Positions 48,662 to 57,872 are shown, counted from the stretch's first letter. The stretch: 64,000 nt of DNA from Chryseobacterium joostei (GCF_003815775.1 NZ_CP033926.1:4030001-4094000), one strand, 5' to 3'. Numbers and translations are program-made. The notes: generated from the sequence alone by a model not told the origin.

Positions 48662-49609
48662 GTGGAGGGAGATGCAGCAACCATATTGTCACAAAGCAAA
48701 AGAAGGTTAACAAGACTTAAACTTCTGGCTAATTTTTTTGAACATATTGACATAATATCCATTTACATCAAAACAGATATTATCCACAATTTGTTCCAGG
48801 AAAATGCGGCCTTGGATTACAATAAACTGGAGCTTTTCCACCTGCAGTATACCGACAGCCTCATTGAACTGCTTACTAAAATTAAAAGGCAGAAAGAAAA
48901 TGACATGTTGACGGTCATTAATGAAATCGACATCAACAAAAAATATATTTCAGGTTTTGAAGAAAGACGGGTAGATAGTTTTCAGACCGACAGGAAAATG
49001 TACAGTGGTGTATTTTCTCAACATCTTAAAAATTTGTATAAAGACCTTACAGAAGATATTTTTACGGTCAATTGGGATAATGTACTGTATTTTCATAAGA
49101 AATATGCTCAGGAATTTTACAGAACAAGTGCAGATGAATCTCTGCTGAAGACTGGAGCTTTTCCGGCGTATCAGTATAAAGATTATTCCATTGAAAGAAA
49201 ACTATTGGGAAGATTGAATATACAGGGATTTAAAGTCCGTTTTGTTTGTGGTTACCTCATCGGAATCCATGAATACGAGCTTTTCAAGATCTTTCAGTCT
49301 GATGATTATTTTATTTTTGATATCGATGATAAAAAGCTTTATCTTTTCGACAAGGAATTGGATAAGCTTGATATCTCTGAAAATCAATCGAATCAGAGTG
49401 CTATTATCGATCAGCTTAAAACAAAAAATGAGCAGCTGGAAAATAGCATGAATGAAAGAAAACGAAATCTGCCCATAGAAGTAGAGGGCGTTTTGAAAGA
49501 CTATATCCGAAACCTGGAAAATATAGATATTATGAGCAAAATATTCGCCTTTGATGAAGAAACAAATATTCTGCGTGCAATGCTTAATTTGAATTTGAAT
49601 AACAACTAA
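48662..49609 (+). CDS. Ter-cluster protein of unknown function
   Basis: 315-aa soluble protein, not recognised. The likely start is GTG at 48662, 16 bases after telA. It is helical at the N terminus, with a central YLIGIHEYELFKIF segment and a predicted coiled coil near residues 255-285. Its conserved place between TelA and TerD suggests a structural partner. Confidence 0.72.
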   Translation: MEGDAATILSQSKRRLTRLKLLANFFEHIDIISIYIKTDIIHNLFQENAALDYNKLELFHLQYTDSLIELLTKIKRQKENDMLTVINEIDINKKYISGFEERRVDSFQTDRKMYSGVFSQHLKNLYKDLTEDIFTVNWDNVLYFHKKYAQEFYRTSADESLLKTGAFPAYQYKDYSIERKLLGRLNIQGFKVRFVCGYLIGIHEYELFKIFQSDDYFIFDIDDKKLYLFDKELDKLDISENQSNQSAIIDQLKTKNEQLENSMNERKRNLPIEVEGVLKDYIRNLENIDIMSKIFAFDEETNILRAMLNLNLNNN

Positions 49610-49619
49610 ACATAAAAAG

Positions 49620-50228
49620 ATGGCTATCAACTTACAAAAAGGTCAGAGAATCAACCTTAAAAAAGAAAACGGAGCTGAGCTTTCCCAAGCTTGTGTAGGA
49701 ATCAACTGGGGAGCAATTGAAAAAAAAGGCCTTTTCGGAACTAAAAAAGAAGCAGTAGACTTGGATGGAAGCTGTATTTTATATGACTCCAACAAAAATG
49801 TTACAGAGGTAATCTACTTTGGAAATCTGAAATCCAGAAACGGATCAGTAAGACACAGTGGGGACGACCTTACAGGAGATGTAAATGGTGATGATGGATT
49901 AGATAATGAAGTAATTACAGTAGATTTCAGTAACCTGGAGCCTAATGTAGATCATGTTGCATTGGTGCTTAACAGCTATCAGGGGCAGGATTTCGGAACA
50001 ATTCCTTTTGCTTCTATCCGTATTTATGAGGGAACTCCTACAAACGTAAGAGAAGTTTTCGCTAAATATGATATTGCAAATGATGCTTCTTTTAAAGGTC
50101 ACGTTGCCATGGTAATGGGAGTGTTTTATAGAAGAAACGGAGAATGGAAATTCAATGCTATCGGAGATCCTACAGCGGATAGAAAGCTTGAGCAAACGAT
50201 CCAAACAGTACAGATGAATTATTTATAA
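49620..50228 (+). CDS. TerD-family protein, copy 2
   Basis: 202-aa TerD-type protein: MAINLQKGQRINLKKENG, GINWGAIEKKGLFG, VDLDGSCILYDS, GDDLTGDVNGDDGLDNE. Same family as the gene at 46913, but with a slightly longer loop region. Eleven bases after the unknown gene. Confidence 0.92.
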   Translation: MAINLQKGQRINLKKENGAELSQACVGINWGAIEKKGLFGTKKEAVDLDGSCILYDSNKNVTEVIYFGNLKSRNGSVRHSGDDLTGDVNGDDGLDNEVITVDFSNLEPNVDHVALVLNSYQGQDFGTIPFASIRIYEGTPTNVREVFAKYDIANDASFKGHVAMVMGVFYRRNGEWKFNAIGDPTADRKLEQTIQTVQMNYL

Positions 50229-50314
50229 TCATTTATAAATCAGAAAAGTAAATAAAATAGCAATATTTGTACTCAGTACATCTATTGCTTTTATCATATA
50301 ATAACATAACTCAA

Positions 50315-51358
50315 GTGGAACATCAAAGTATTTTAGAACTGCACCCTGGCTTGGTGTGGGGATTTGCGATAACAGTTGTTATCATGCTACTCCTGGACTT
50401 AGGAGTCTTCAACAAAAAAAGTCATGAAGTATCTTCCAAGGAGGCTACCATTTGGTCTATCGTATGGATCTCACTTTCAATGGTATTCTCAGGAGTCGTG
50501 TATTGGGTTTTCAATACAGACGGAACCCCCGAGAGTCATGCATTGGCAATAGAGAAATTTACACAGTATCAGGCTGCCTACTGGATAGAGAAAGCTCTTT
50601 CTGTGGATAACCTCTTTGTATTTATCCTTGTTTTCGGGTTCTTTAAGGTTCCGAAATTTCTCCACCATAAGGTCCTTTTCTGGGGTATCATTGGTGCGTT
50701 GATTTTCAGAGCAATATTTATTTTTGCCGGAGTAGGACTTATTAACCTTACTTATCTTCCTGAAATGAATATCTTCGGAGAAGCAGTAAAAATTAACGTG
50801 GTAATGGCCTTGTTCGGTTTATTTCTTGTGTATGCAGGAATCAAATCATGGGGTGACGGTGGCGATGATGAGGACGAGGATTATAGCAATACAGCCGGAG
50901 CCAGATTGATTAAAAGCTTCTGGAAAGTTTCAGATAACTATGATGGAGATAAATTCTTCACGATTCAAAACGGTATCAAGATGGCAACCCCTCTTTTGGT
51001 AGTAGTTGGTGTTATCGAATTTACAGACGTTCTTTTTGCGGTAGATTCTATCCCTGCGATTTTTGCAATCTCAAATGACCCGTTCATACTTTATACATCG
51101 AATATCTTTGCGATTTTAGGACTTAGATCATTGTATTTCCTATTGGCTAATTTTATTCATATGTTCAGCAAACTTCCATATGGTTTGGCTATTATCTTGT
51201 CATTCATTGGAGTTAAAATGCTTATTGCACCTTGGATCCATATCCCCTCACCTGTTTCTTTAGGAATTGTAGGAGGTGTATTGGTAATCTCGGTTCTTTT
51301 ATCTATCATCTTCCCTGAAAAAGAAGAAGAGAAGAAAGAAGAATTGGAAGAAAAGTAA
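50315..51358 (+). CDS. TerC-family membrane protein
   Basis: 347-aa integral membrane protein with about eight hydrophobic segments; conserved acidic membrane residues occur in SVDNLFVFILVF and EFTDVLFAVDSIPAIFA. The frame can extend to a TTG at 50267, but the GTG at 50315 (MEHQSILELHP) is the likely start. TerC proteins are linked to metal handling and the Ter stress system. Ends in a terminator. Confidence 0.9.
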   Translation: MEHQSILELHPGLVWGFAITVVIMLLLDLGVFNKKSHEVSSKEATIWSIVWISLSMVFSGVVYWVFNTDGTPESHALAIEKFTQYQAAYWIEKALSVDNLFVFILVFGFFKVPKFLHHKVLFWGIIGALIFRAIFIFAGVGLINLTYLPEMNIFGEAVKINVVMALFGLFLVYAGIKSWGDGGDDEDEDYSNTAGARLIKSFWKVSDNYDGDKFFTIQNGIKMATPLLVVVGVIEFTDVLFAVDSIPAIFAISNDPFILYTSNIFAILGLRSLYFLLANFIHMFSKLPYGLAIILSFIGVKMLIAPWIHIPSPVSLGIVGGVLVISVLLSIIFPEKEEEKKEELEEK

Positions 51359-51379
51359 TCTTATTTTTTAGAATATATA

Positions 51380-51413
51380 AAAGCCTCCGGAATTTATTTC
51401 TGGAGGCTTTTTT
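51380..51413 (+). terminator. Intrinsic terminator after terC
   Basis: AAAGCCTCCGG/TGGAGGCTTT with a T run, directly after the ter cluster. Confidence 0.85.
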
Positions 51414-51426
51414 GTTCACTAATTTT

Positions 51427-51624
51427 TTGAAAAAACGCAAAGGCACTAAAGATTAATATTGTTTTTAATGTACAGAAAATCAAAAATTTACAGCAAAACT
51501 GCTTATTAATTATTTGCATTATTCAGAATTATATTATTAGCTGTATTAAATTTTATCGGAGATAAAATCTTTGCGCCTTAGATATGTGATATCTATAAAA
51601 ATTTAGCGTCTTTGCGTTTTTCAA
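51427..51624. repeat. Long inverted repeat with CGCAAAGRCG-type ends
   Basis: TTGAAAAAACGCAAAGGC at the left matches the reverse complement of GTCTTTGCGTTTTTCAA at the right, about 150 AT-rich bases apart. An internal CTTTGCGCC adds a third related core. Similar cores form the palindrome at 37625. It may be a non-autonomous mobile palindrome. Confidence 0.5.
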
Positions 51625-51668
51625 CATCTCATTCCAACTTTCCAAAATAAAAAATCAAAATAAAATAG

Positions 51669-51706
51669 ACAGACTTGTCTGTATGTTGTTTTTTTTCATA
51701 CATTTG
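51669..51706 (+). promoter_or_regulatory. Operator and promoter of the TetR gene
   Basis: A perfect inverted repeat ACAGAC-TT-GTCTGT (51669-51682) just upstream of a -7 element TACATTTG (51699-51706). The location fits autoregulation by the TetR protein encoded downstream. Confidence 0.7.
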
Positions 51707-51725
51707 TTCCATAAAAGGAAGCAAC

Positions 51726-52253
51726 ATGAAATCTCCAAAAGAAAGAATAATAGAAACCACATTTCAATTGTTTGCCAGACAGGGTTATAACTCTACCGGA
51801 ATCAACCAGATTATCTCTGAAGCAGAAGTAGCCAAAGCCAGCTTCTATCAGCATTTTAAATCCAAAGAAGATTTGTGTGTAGAATTTTTGAAGGTGAGAC
51901 ATGAATATTGGTTCAATGAACTCAATAACTTCTTAGCAAAAGAAAAAGATTCAAAATCTAAAATCATCAAAGCTTTCGATTTTCTGATTTATATGAATGA
52001 AAAAGAAAATTTCAGAGGTTGCAGTTTCCTTAATATTTTATCAGAGATTCCTACAGATAACATTAAAATCCTAAATGTGATCCAATCCCACAAAGCTGAT
52101 CTTAGAAATTATTTTTTAGAAATACTAAATGATGATGTGCTTTCTGATCATATTTATATGCTTTTTGAAAGCAGTATCATAGAAAGCCAGCTTTTCAAAT
52201 CCAACGAGTTGATAGAAAAGTCCAGAAAAATAATCACCAATTTAATACAATAA
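51726..52253 (+). CDS. TetR/AcrR-family transcriptional regulator
   Basis: 175-aa regulator with an N-terminal HTH (FARQGYNSTGINQIISEAEVAKASFYQHFKSK) and a C-terminal ligand-binding helical domain. The start at 51726 is preferred over an in-frame ATG at 51675, which lies inside the operator-promoter. It probably represses itself and the NTF2-like gene, which starts 3 bases after its stop. Confidence 0.9.
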   Translation: MKSPKERIIETTFQLFARQGYNSTGINQIISEAEVAKASFYQHFKSKEDLCVEFLKVRHEYWFNELNNFLAKEKDSKSKIIKAFDFLIYMNEKENFRGCSFLNILSEIPTDNIKILNVIQSHKADLRNYFLEILNDDVLSDHIYMLFESSIIESQLFKSNELIEKSRKIITNLIQ

Positions 52254-52256
52254 ACA

Positions 52257-52670
52257 ATGGAACAGAAACATCCGCTTCCTCCTTTTACCCTTGAAACGGC
52301 AAAGGAAAAGATTCAAATGGCAGAAGATGCCTGGAACAGTCAGGATCCCGAAAAGGTTTCAAAAGCATATACCATTAATAGTGAATGGAGAAACAGGGAC
52401 ATATTCGTTAACGGAAGAGAAGAGATTGTAAGCTTTCTTCAAAAAAAATGGGAAAAAGAACTTCATTATAGGCTTAAAAAAGAATACTGGGCACACACAG
52501 AGAACCGAATTGCAGTTCGTTTTGAATATGAATATCAAACCAAAGACGGCAACTGGTTCAGAGCCTACGGAAATGAAAACTGGGAGTTTGATGAAAACGG
52601 TTTGATGGCGAAAAGATATGCAAGTATCAATGATTTGGCTATCAAAGAAGAAGACCGAAAATTCAAATAA
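52257..52670 (+). CDS. NTF2-like protein, DUF1348 family
   Basis: 137-aa protein of the DUF1348/NTF2-like fold: [58 protein letters not shown]. It is likely a small-molecule-binding or enzymatic cone-shaped protein of unknown substrate. In an operon with the TetR gene; ends at a terminator. Confidence 0.85.
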   Translation: MEQKHPLPPFTLETAKEKIQMAEDAWNSQDPEKVSKAYTINSEWRNRDIFVNGREEIVSFLQKKWEKELHYRLKKEYWAHTENRIAVRFEYEYQTKDGNWFRAYGNENWEFDENGLMAKRYASINDLAIKEEDRKFK

Positions 52671-52676
52671 AAGAGT

Positions 52677-52706
52677 AAAGACTGTTGCAATGACAGTCTT
52701 TTTTAT
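52677..52706 (+). terminator. Terminator after the NTF2-like gene
   Basis: AAAGACTG/CAGTCTTT with a 9-base loop and a T run. Confidence 0.8.
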
Positions 52707-52730
52707 TGTTATTTCTAGCAATTATTCAGT

Positions 52731-53744
52731 TTACAATTCACTTTTCTTTCCATGCAGAAGTTTATTAATTTTTCGTCTTGTCTGCACAGATACCTTATAT
52801 GCTTCATCACGAAGTTTCTGTATTTTTCCAACAGGTTGAAAGATCGCTTTACTTTCAAACGGATTGAATGAAAGAAGCTCATTACTGCAGTCGCGCGGAT
52901 CCAGTAAAGAATCCTTATCTATTTTTACTTCCCCGATTTTAATGAAAGGCGAATTTTTCCATTCCACATTCAAATTATTGATAGGCTGGTCTTTCAAATC
53001 ATAACAAAGCTGAATCAAGACATCCGCCGTGAAATTATTATTTTGGAAATAATTTTTTAAAGCCTTTTTTGTATTTTGTTTCTTTCCGATATTTTTATCT
53101 ACTGACTTTGGGCTTAGTTTTATTTTCATCATATGATCTCCCAAACGATAAGCACCTACAGAGTGGTAATCAAAAGAAAGAATAAAGTCATTCTTTTTGC
53201 TGAGCAGCTTTAATCCATTTTTGATAAAGGAACCCGTTAAAATAGATGGAACCACTTTGATTATTTGAGTAACCAAAGGAAATAGACTGCTCCATTTTTT
53301 AATGTAAAAATGATTGATGGCAGTAAATAGTTTTAAAAAGATGGAAACGGAATTAACAGGGAACAAGGGAAAATTAACCAGCGGATAATTGGACAACAAA
53401 TTATTGTTCTCATCCCTTATCTGTACGGCAAATCCGTAGGCTGGAATATCCTTTTTGGAATTTTTAACCTTCAATTGAGCATTGGAAAACCTTATGATCA
53501 GATCAAATTTTTCTTTATCAAAAAATGGATGTAATGATTCCGGAATTCCCGGATCTATCCAGAATGTTCCCTTTGCTACTGCATAGGTCTTTGCATGAGC
53601 ATTTCTGGTAGCATAATTAACATCACTTATAGAAGAGGATTGCTCAACAAAATCTGCAATCGACTTTTTATTGATCTCCAGAAGTATTTTTTCCTCTTCA
53701 TTAAGCTCGTCGAACTTCTTGTTATATTTTATTGGATTTGGCAT
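52731..53744 (-). CDS. Catalase-fold heme protein-like
   Basis: 337-aa protein with catalase-like segments: RNAHAKTYAVAKGTFWID, FDLIIRFSNAQ, PAYGFAVQIRD, then SFNPFESKAIFQPVGKIQKLRDEAYKVS. Distant catalase-related proteins of this length are common; peroxidase or heme binding is likely, but true catalase activity is uncertain because the active-site His/Asn pair is not clearly seen. Monocistronic and convergent with the TetR operon. Confidence 0.75.
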   Translation of the reverse strand: MPNPIKYNKKFDELNEEEKILLEINKKSIADFVEQSSSISDVNYATRNAHAKTYAVAKGTFWIDPGIPESLHPFFDKEKFDLIIRFSNAQLKVKNSKKDIPAYGFAVQIRDENNNLLSNYPLVNFPLFPVNSVSIFLKLFTAINHFYIKKWSSLFPLVTQIIKVVPSILTGSFIKNGLKLLSKKNDFILSFDYHSVGAYRLGDHMMKIKLSPKSVDKNIGKKQNTKKALKNYFQNNNFTADVLIQLCYDLKDQPINNLNVEWKNSPFIKIGEVKIDKDSLLDPRDCSNELLSFNPFESKAIFQPVGKIQKLRDEAYKVSVQTRRKINKLLHGKKSEL

Positions 53745-53946
53745 TTAGTTTTTAAATTCAATTATAACACCAAGTTTCGGAATCTGTGTTAAGAGATTAT
53801 TACAATTATTTGAATTTTAATGAAAGACAGGAGTGAAATAATAAAATTAAACTTAGTATAGATATCGGATATCAACTAATTGAATGTTTAAGTAGTTGAA
53901 TTCTAATACTTCCCGTTTCTTGCTTCCTATTTCCGGTAACAAATCT

Positions 53947-53954
53947 TATCTTTG
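53947..53954 (+). promoter_or_regulatory. -7 promoter element TATCTTTG
   Basis: A consensus match 14 bases before the ATG of the FKBP gene. Confidence 0.65.
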
Positions 53955-53968
53955 TAAAAAATTATAAT

Positions 53969-54403
53969 ATGGGAGTAGCAGATATGTTATTTAAACGTAA
54001 AAAAGAATTAGCAGAAAAAAACCTTAATGATGGTAAGGAATATATGGAAGAGTATGGTAAGAGAGAAAGCGTGGTACAATTACCTAGCGGCTTACAATAC
54101 GAAATCATTACTGAAGGTGACGGGGCAAAGCCAGGACCTAAATCTACAGTAAAATGCCACTATCATGGAACTACTATTTCAGGTAAGGTTTTCGATAGCT
54201 CTGTAAAAAGAGGAACACCGGCATCTTTTCCTTTAAACAGAGTAATTAGCGGATGGACAGAAGCTCTTCAGTTAATGTCTGTTGGTAGCAAGTGGAGATT
54301 AATCATTCCTCCGCACCTAGCTTATGGAGATCAGGAAATCAGCAAAGAAATAGGTCCAAACAGTACGCTTGTTTTTGAAGTTGAGTTGCTAGGAATTAAA
54401 TAA
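53969..54403 (+). CDS. FKBP-type peptidyl-prolyl isomerase
   Basis: 144-aa isomerase with the FKBP core: LQYEIITEGDGAKPGPKSTV, KVFDSSVKRGTP, NRVISGWTEALQLMSVGSKW and IPPHLAYG, and a short charged N-terminal extension. No signal peptide, so it is cytoplasmic. Ends at a terminator. Confidence 0.92.
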   Translation: MGVADMLFKRKKELAEKNLNDGKEYMEEYGKRESVVQLPSGLQYEIITEGDGAKPGPKSTVKCHYHGTTISGKVFDSSVKRGTPASFPLNRVISGWTEALQLMSVGSKWRLIIPPHLAYGDQEISKEIGPNSTLVFEVELLGIK

Positions 54404-54422
54404 TCCGGCTTAAAAATAGATT

Positions 54423-54454
54423 AAAAATTTACCTGAATTCAGGTAAATTTTTTT
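54423..54454 (+). terminator. Terminator after the FKBP gene
   Basis: AAATTTACCTGAATTCAGGTAAATTT is nearly a perfect palindrome, with a T run. Confidence 0.8.
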
Positions 54455-54542
54455 ATTTGTACTATATTCGTATTGGTAAATTGTAATGCAGCAGATTGAC
54501 GATTTTAAATAATTTCCCAACTGATACACAAAAATAGATTGA

Positions 54543-55493
54543 ATGAAAAAACTTTTTTATCTTTTTATTGTTCTCGGTCTGCTTACTTCTTGTGTTTCCA
54601 AGAAGAATCAGATGATTCAGCAGAATATATTAACCCTTAAAGACAGCTATTGTAAGGCTCCTTTTAAATATAATTACAGCAACAGGGTACCATCCCACAA
54701 TTCAGATTCTATTTTACTGGCCAATAAGGAATTGAAAGCAATGTTTTCTGACCAAAGTATTCTAATCCTGAATGCACTGGATAATTTGGATGAGGTTCAT
54801 GACATTATGGATCTTAAAAAGGATTCATCCTTAGCTTCTCAGGTTAAAGTTTTGCAGCTTAAGACTAAGATAAATAGTAAAATTACCATTGCCCTTACAG
54901 AATTGGATGCAGTAGCCGCAGAATTTGACTGCGAAGGAGAAAGGGTAGCCCAAATAGGAAACTATGTAGATAATCTTAATTCTTCAAGAAATAACAAATT
55001 GATCTTATATTCAATCATTGCAGGGGCCGCAGCTTCCATAGCCGGTGGAATTGTAAAAGATGAGGGCTGGAGCAATGCCATTGATATCAGTGGAGGGGTT
55101 CTTGGAGCAGGGTTTGGTTTGGCAACACTTAATCCAAAAGGAAAAAAAGTAGAATTTATCCATCAACGAAACCTTTTGAGAGATATTTGGAGAGAAAAGC
55201 TGGAGTCTCCGAACTTTCCACCTTTCATCTGGTATATGTATACAGAGAAGAAATTTTCCAATAGAGAAGAGCGTTCCATTATCGGAAATATGAAAGAAAG
55301 ATGGCTTCATTATCAATTTGATGATGATAAAATTAAGGCCGATCAGTCTGTTATTTTTAGTGATGGAGGTTATTACAGGGCAGATGATCTTCATAATAGG
55401 GCTGCAATGCTTAATCAGATGCAGTCTGCAACAAGAACCATCAATCAAAATATCAACTATTTACTGCTGGATTTGGATAAATTAATCCTTTAA
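54543..55493 (+). CDS. Lipoprotein of unknown function
   Basis: 316-aa protein with a signal peptide ending LLTSCVSKK. A glycine-rich hydrophobic segment (IIAGAAASIAGGIVKDEG) near residues 160-176 may interact with the membrane. Not recognised. Its stop precedes the Rrf2 operator by 12 bases. Confidence 0.75.
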   Translation: MKKLFYLFIVLGLLTSCVSKKNQMIQQNILTLKDSYCKAPFKYNYSNRVPSHNSDSILLANKELKAMFSDQSILILNALDNLDEVHDIMDLKKDSSLASQVKVLQLKTKINSKITIALTELDAVAAEFDCEGERVAQIGNYVDNLNSSRNNKLILYSIIAGAAASIAGGIVKDEGWSNAIDISGGVLGAGFGLATLNPKGKKVEFIHQRNLLRDIWREKLESPNFPPFIWYMYTEKKFSNREERSIIGNMKERWLHYQFDDDKIKADQSVIFSDGGYYRADDLHNRAAMLNQMQSATRTINQNINYLLLDLDKLIL

Positions 55494-55505
55494 GAAAAAA
55501 TTAAC

Positions 55506-55546
55506 TGTAATAATATTTGTTACATTTAAAAATTTGTTTACCTTTG
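55506..55546 (+). promoter_or_regulatory. Rrf2 operator 1 and promoter
   Basis: An inverted repeat TGTAAT-AATATTT-GTTACA (55506-55524) lies upstream of a -7 element TACCTTTG (55539-55546). A further palindrome TGTAATTACA ends at the ATG (55550-55559). A near-reverse-complement copy of the first site lies at 55989. Confidence 0.7.
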
Positions 55547-55559
55547 CAATGTAATTACA

Positions 55560-55970
55560 ATGAATAATACAAGATTTGCTACGGCAGTACATATCATGAC
55601 CTTATTGGCAAAAAGTCCTCAGGAATTTCTCACTTCTGAATGGATTGCCGGTAGTATCAATGTAAACCCTGTTATTGTTCGTAAGGAGATCAGCGTATTG
55701 AGAGAAGCAGGCATGATTGTTAGCAGACAAGGAAAAGTAGGAGGAACTCAACTTGCAAAGAGTGCTGATGCAATTACTATTTCCGAGATTTATAGAGCCG
55801 TAAAGAATACAGAGGTTTTAGGAAAGAAAAATCAAAATCCTAATCCTGCCTGTAGCGTTGGAAAAGAAATTAATACTCATTTAAATACATTATTTGAAGA
55901 AACTGATCAATTGGTTATAAAATTTTTAGGAGATAAGTCATTACAAGAATTCACGGACCAATTCGAATAA
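55560..55970 (+). CDS. Rrf2-family transcriptional regulator
   Basis: 136-aa winged-helix regulator: FATAVHIMTLLAKSPQEFLTSEWIAGSINVNPVIVRKEIS, GGTQLAKSADAITISEIYRAV. A single Cys (NPACSVGKE) is present; the three-Cys iron-sulfur pattern of IscR is absent, so it probably senses redox or another signal directly. Matching operators before this gene and the next (55989) suggest control of the oxidoreductase-hydrolase operon. Confidence 0.88.
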   Translation: MNNTRFATAVHIMTLLAKSPQEFLTSEWIAGSINVNPVIVRKEISVLREAGMIVSRQGKVGGTQLAKSADAITISEIYRAVKNTEVLGKKNQNPNPACSVGKEINTHLNTLFEETDQLVIKFLGDKSLQEFTDQFE

Positions 55971-55988
55971 AATTTTTTTAACTATAAA

Positions 55989-56007
55989 TGTAACAATATT
56001 TATTACA
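55989..56007 (+). promoter_or_regulatory. Rrf2 operator 2
   Basis: TGTAACAATATTTATTACA: TGTAA/TTACA ends with AT-rich centre, almost the reverse complement of operator 1, 24 bases before the ATG of the oxidoreductase gene. Confidence 0.7.
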
Positions 56008-56030
56008 ATTTAATTTAAAAATAAAACATT

Positions 56031-56684
56031 ATGAAAAAAGTAGCAGTAATCGGTGCAACCGGATTTGTAGGATCACACATCGTAAAAGAATTAGCAGACA
56101 GAGGGTATGCTGTAGAAGCTTTAGTAAGAGATGCATCTAAAGTACAAACACAAGACAATGTGACAGCAAAAAGCGTTGATGTAAACAATGTAACAGAATT
56201 AGCAGATGCTTTGAAAGGAAATGATGCTGTTATCAGTGCTTTCAATGCAGGATGGACTAACCCTAATCTTTACAATGATTTTCTGAACGGATCTGAAAAC
56301 ATCGAAAAAGCAGTAGAAACATCAGGAGTAAAAAGATTAATCGTAGTAGGAGGGGCAGGAAGCCTTTATACACCAGATAATGTGCAAATTGTAGACACAC
56401 CAGACTTCCCGGACGCTTACAAGCCTGGAGCAACTGCAGCAAGAGATTACTTAAACAAGATCAAGGAAAATAATACATTGGACTGGACTTTCTTTAGCCC
56501 TGCTGTGGAAATGAACCAAGCTAACGTAGGTGAAAGAACGGCACAATACAGAACTTCATTAGAAACACCTGTATTTGATGAAAACGGAAGAAGCCGTCTT
56601 TCTGTAGAAGATGTAGCAGTAGTTTTGGTTGACGAATTGGAACAGAACAACCACATCCGTGAACGTTTTACAGCAGCTTATTAA
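56031..56684 (+). CDS. NAD(P)-binding Rossmann-fold protein
   Basis: 217-aa protein of the atypical SDR / NAD(P)H-binding type: VAVIGATGFVGSHIVKELADRG (nucleotide-binding Gly motif), AVISAFNAGW, LIVVGGAGSLY. It lacks a clear YxxxK active site, so it may be a quinone- or flavin-reductase-like protein. Likely controlled by the preceding Rrf2 regulator; 15 bases before the next gene. Confidence 0.87.
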   Translation: MKKVAVIGATGFVGSHIVKELADRGYAVEALVRDASKVQTQDNVTAKSVDVNNVTELADALKGNDAVISAFNAGWTNPNLYNDFLNGSENIEKAVETSGVKRLIVVGGAGSLYTPDNVQIVDTPDFPDAYKPGATAARDYLNKIKENNTLDWTFFSPAVEMNQANVGERTAQYRTSLETPVFDENGRSRLSVEDVAVVLVDELEQNNHIRERFTAAY

Positions 56685-56699
56685 TTTAAAAGAACAAAA

Positions 56700-57872
56700 A
56701 TGTTAAAAAGAAAATTATTATCACTCATCGCTATTTTAGGGTTCATAAGCATATTCGCAGGTAACCTTAAGGTGAAAGTCTATAACCCCGGAACCAAGGC
56801 AATTTTTCCAATTACTTCCACCATTATTTATGGAGATAAAGATGCCATGCTTATTGACGCTCAGTTTCAGAAGCAATATGCCGAGCAGTTGGTAAAAGAA
56901 ATAAAGGCAACAGGGAAAAACCTGAAAACTGTTTTTATTTCTCACAGTGATCCTGATTTCTATTTTGGACTGGATGTGATTAAAAAAGCATTTCCAAACG
57001 TAAGAATTATTTCTACAGCACAAACGGCTTATCTTATTTCTGCTTCAAAGGACGATAAACTTGCTGTGTGGAAACCACAGTTGAAAGCAGACGCACCATC
57101 AGAAATTATTATTCCGGAAGCAGTAACTTCTATTCCTGATCTTGAGGGAAATAAAATTGAAATCAAGCAAAATTCTGAGGATCCGGCACACAGCTTTCTT
57201 TGGATTCCATCTATCAAAACAGTGGCTGGAGGAATTTCAGTTTCTGTAGATTCACATCTTTGGATGGCAGATACCCAGAATGTAAAGGCGATTGACCAAT
57301 GGATTTGGCAAATTGATGCAATGAAGACCTTAAAACCTGAACAGGTGGTTCCATCGCACTTTGCAAAACAATCTCTGTCTCCGGCATCTTTAGATTTTGT
57401 AAAAGGTTACCTTGAAAACTATAAGAAAGCTGTTACAGAAAATAAAACCTCATCTGCAATTGTAGATTTTATGGTGAAACAATACCCGAATCTTCCCGGA
57501 AAAGATGAGTTGGGAATGGGAGCAAAAGTATTTCTGGGAGAAATGAACTGGGATTTAAAATCACCATATCCTGCAATAGGTAAAAAAGTAGAAGTTGATT
57601 TTGGAGCTGTAAAATTCCTTTTGGATTTTAAAGATAACAAAACAATGACATTTACCGGAACAGCAGGGAGTTCAAAAAATAGCACAGACACAGTAGAATA
57701 TACAGCTGTGGAAGTGGCAAAGAATGTGTTTATGGTGTATTGGCATGAACCTCATTTAGGATTCAATGTTACCCATATTCAGGATTACAACAAAAATATA
57801 GTGTATTCTAATATTGCTGGTCCGGATGGTACATTTACCCATCCGAAAGGAACAATCAAGATTTTACAGTAA
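56700..57872 (+). CDS. Secreted MBL-fold hydrolase
   Basis: 390-aa protein with an N-terminal hydrophobic segment (KLLSLIAILGFISIFAG), so periplasmic or membrane-anchored. MBL-fold features: TSTIIYGDKDAMLIDAQF and FISHSDPDFYFGLDVI, where His-x-Asp-x-Asp replaces the usual HxHxDH, and PSHFAKQ. The altered motif could change metal binding. In an operon with the oxidoreductase gene. Confidence 0.8.
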   Translation: MLKRKLLSLIAILGFISIFAGNLKVKVYNPGTKAIFPITSTIIYGDKDAMLIDAQFQKQYAEQLVKEIKATGKNLKTVFISHSDPDFYFGLDVIKKAFPNVRIISTAQTAYLISASKDDKLAVWKPQLKADAPSEIIIPEAVTSIPDLEGNKIEIKQNSEDPAHSFLWIPSIKTVAGGISVSVDSHLWMADTQNVKAIDQWIWQIDAMKTLKPEQVVPSHFAKQSLSPASLDFVKGYLENYKKAVTENKTSSAIVDFMVKQYPNLPGKDELGMGAKVFLGEMNWDLKSPYPAIGKKVEVDFGAVKFLLDFKDNKTMTFTGTAGSSKNSTDTVEYTAVEVAKNVFMVYWHEPHLGFNVTHIQDYNKNIVYSNIAGPDGTFTHPKGTIKILQ

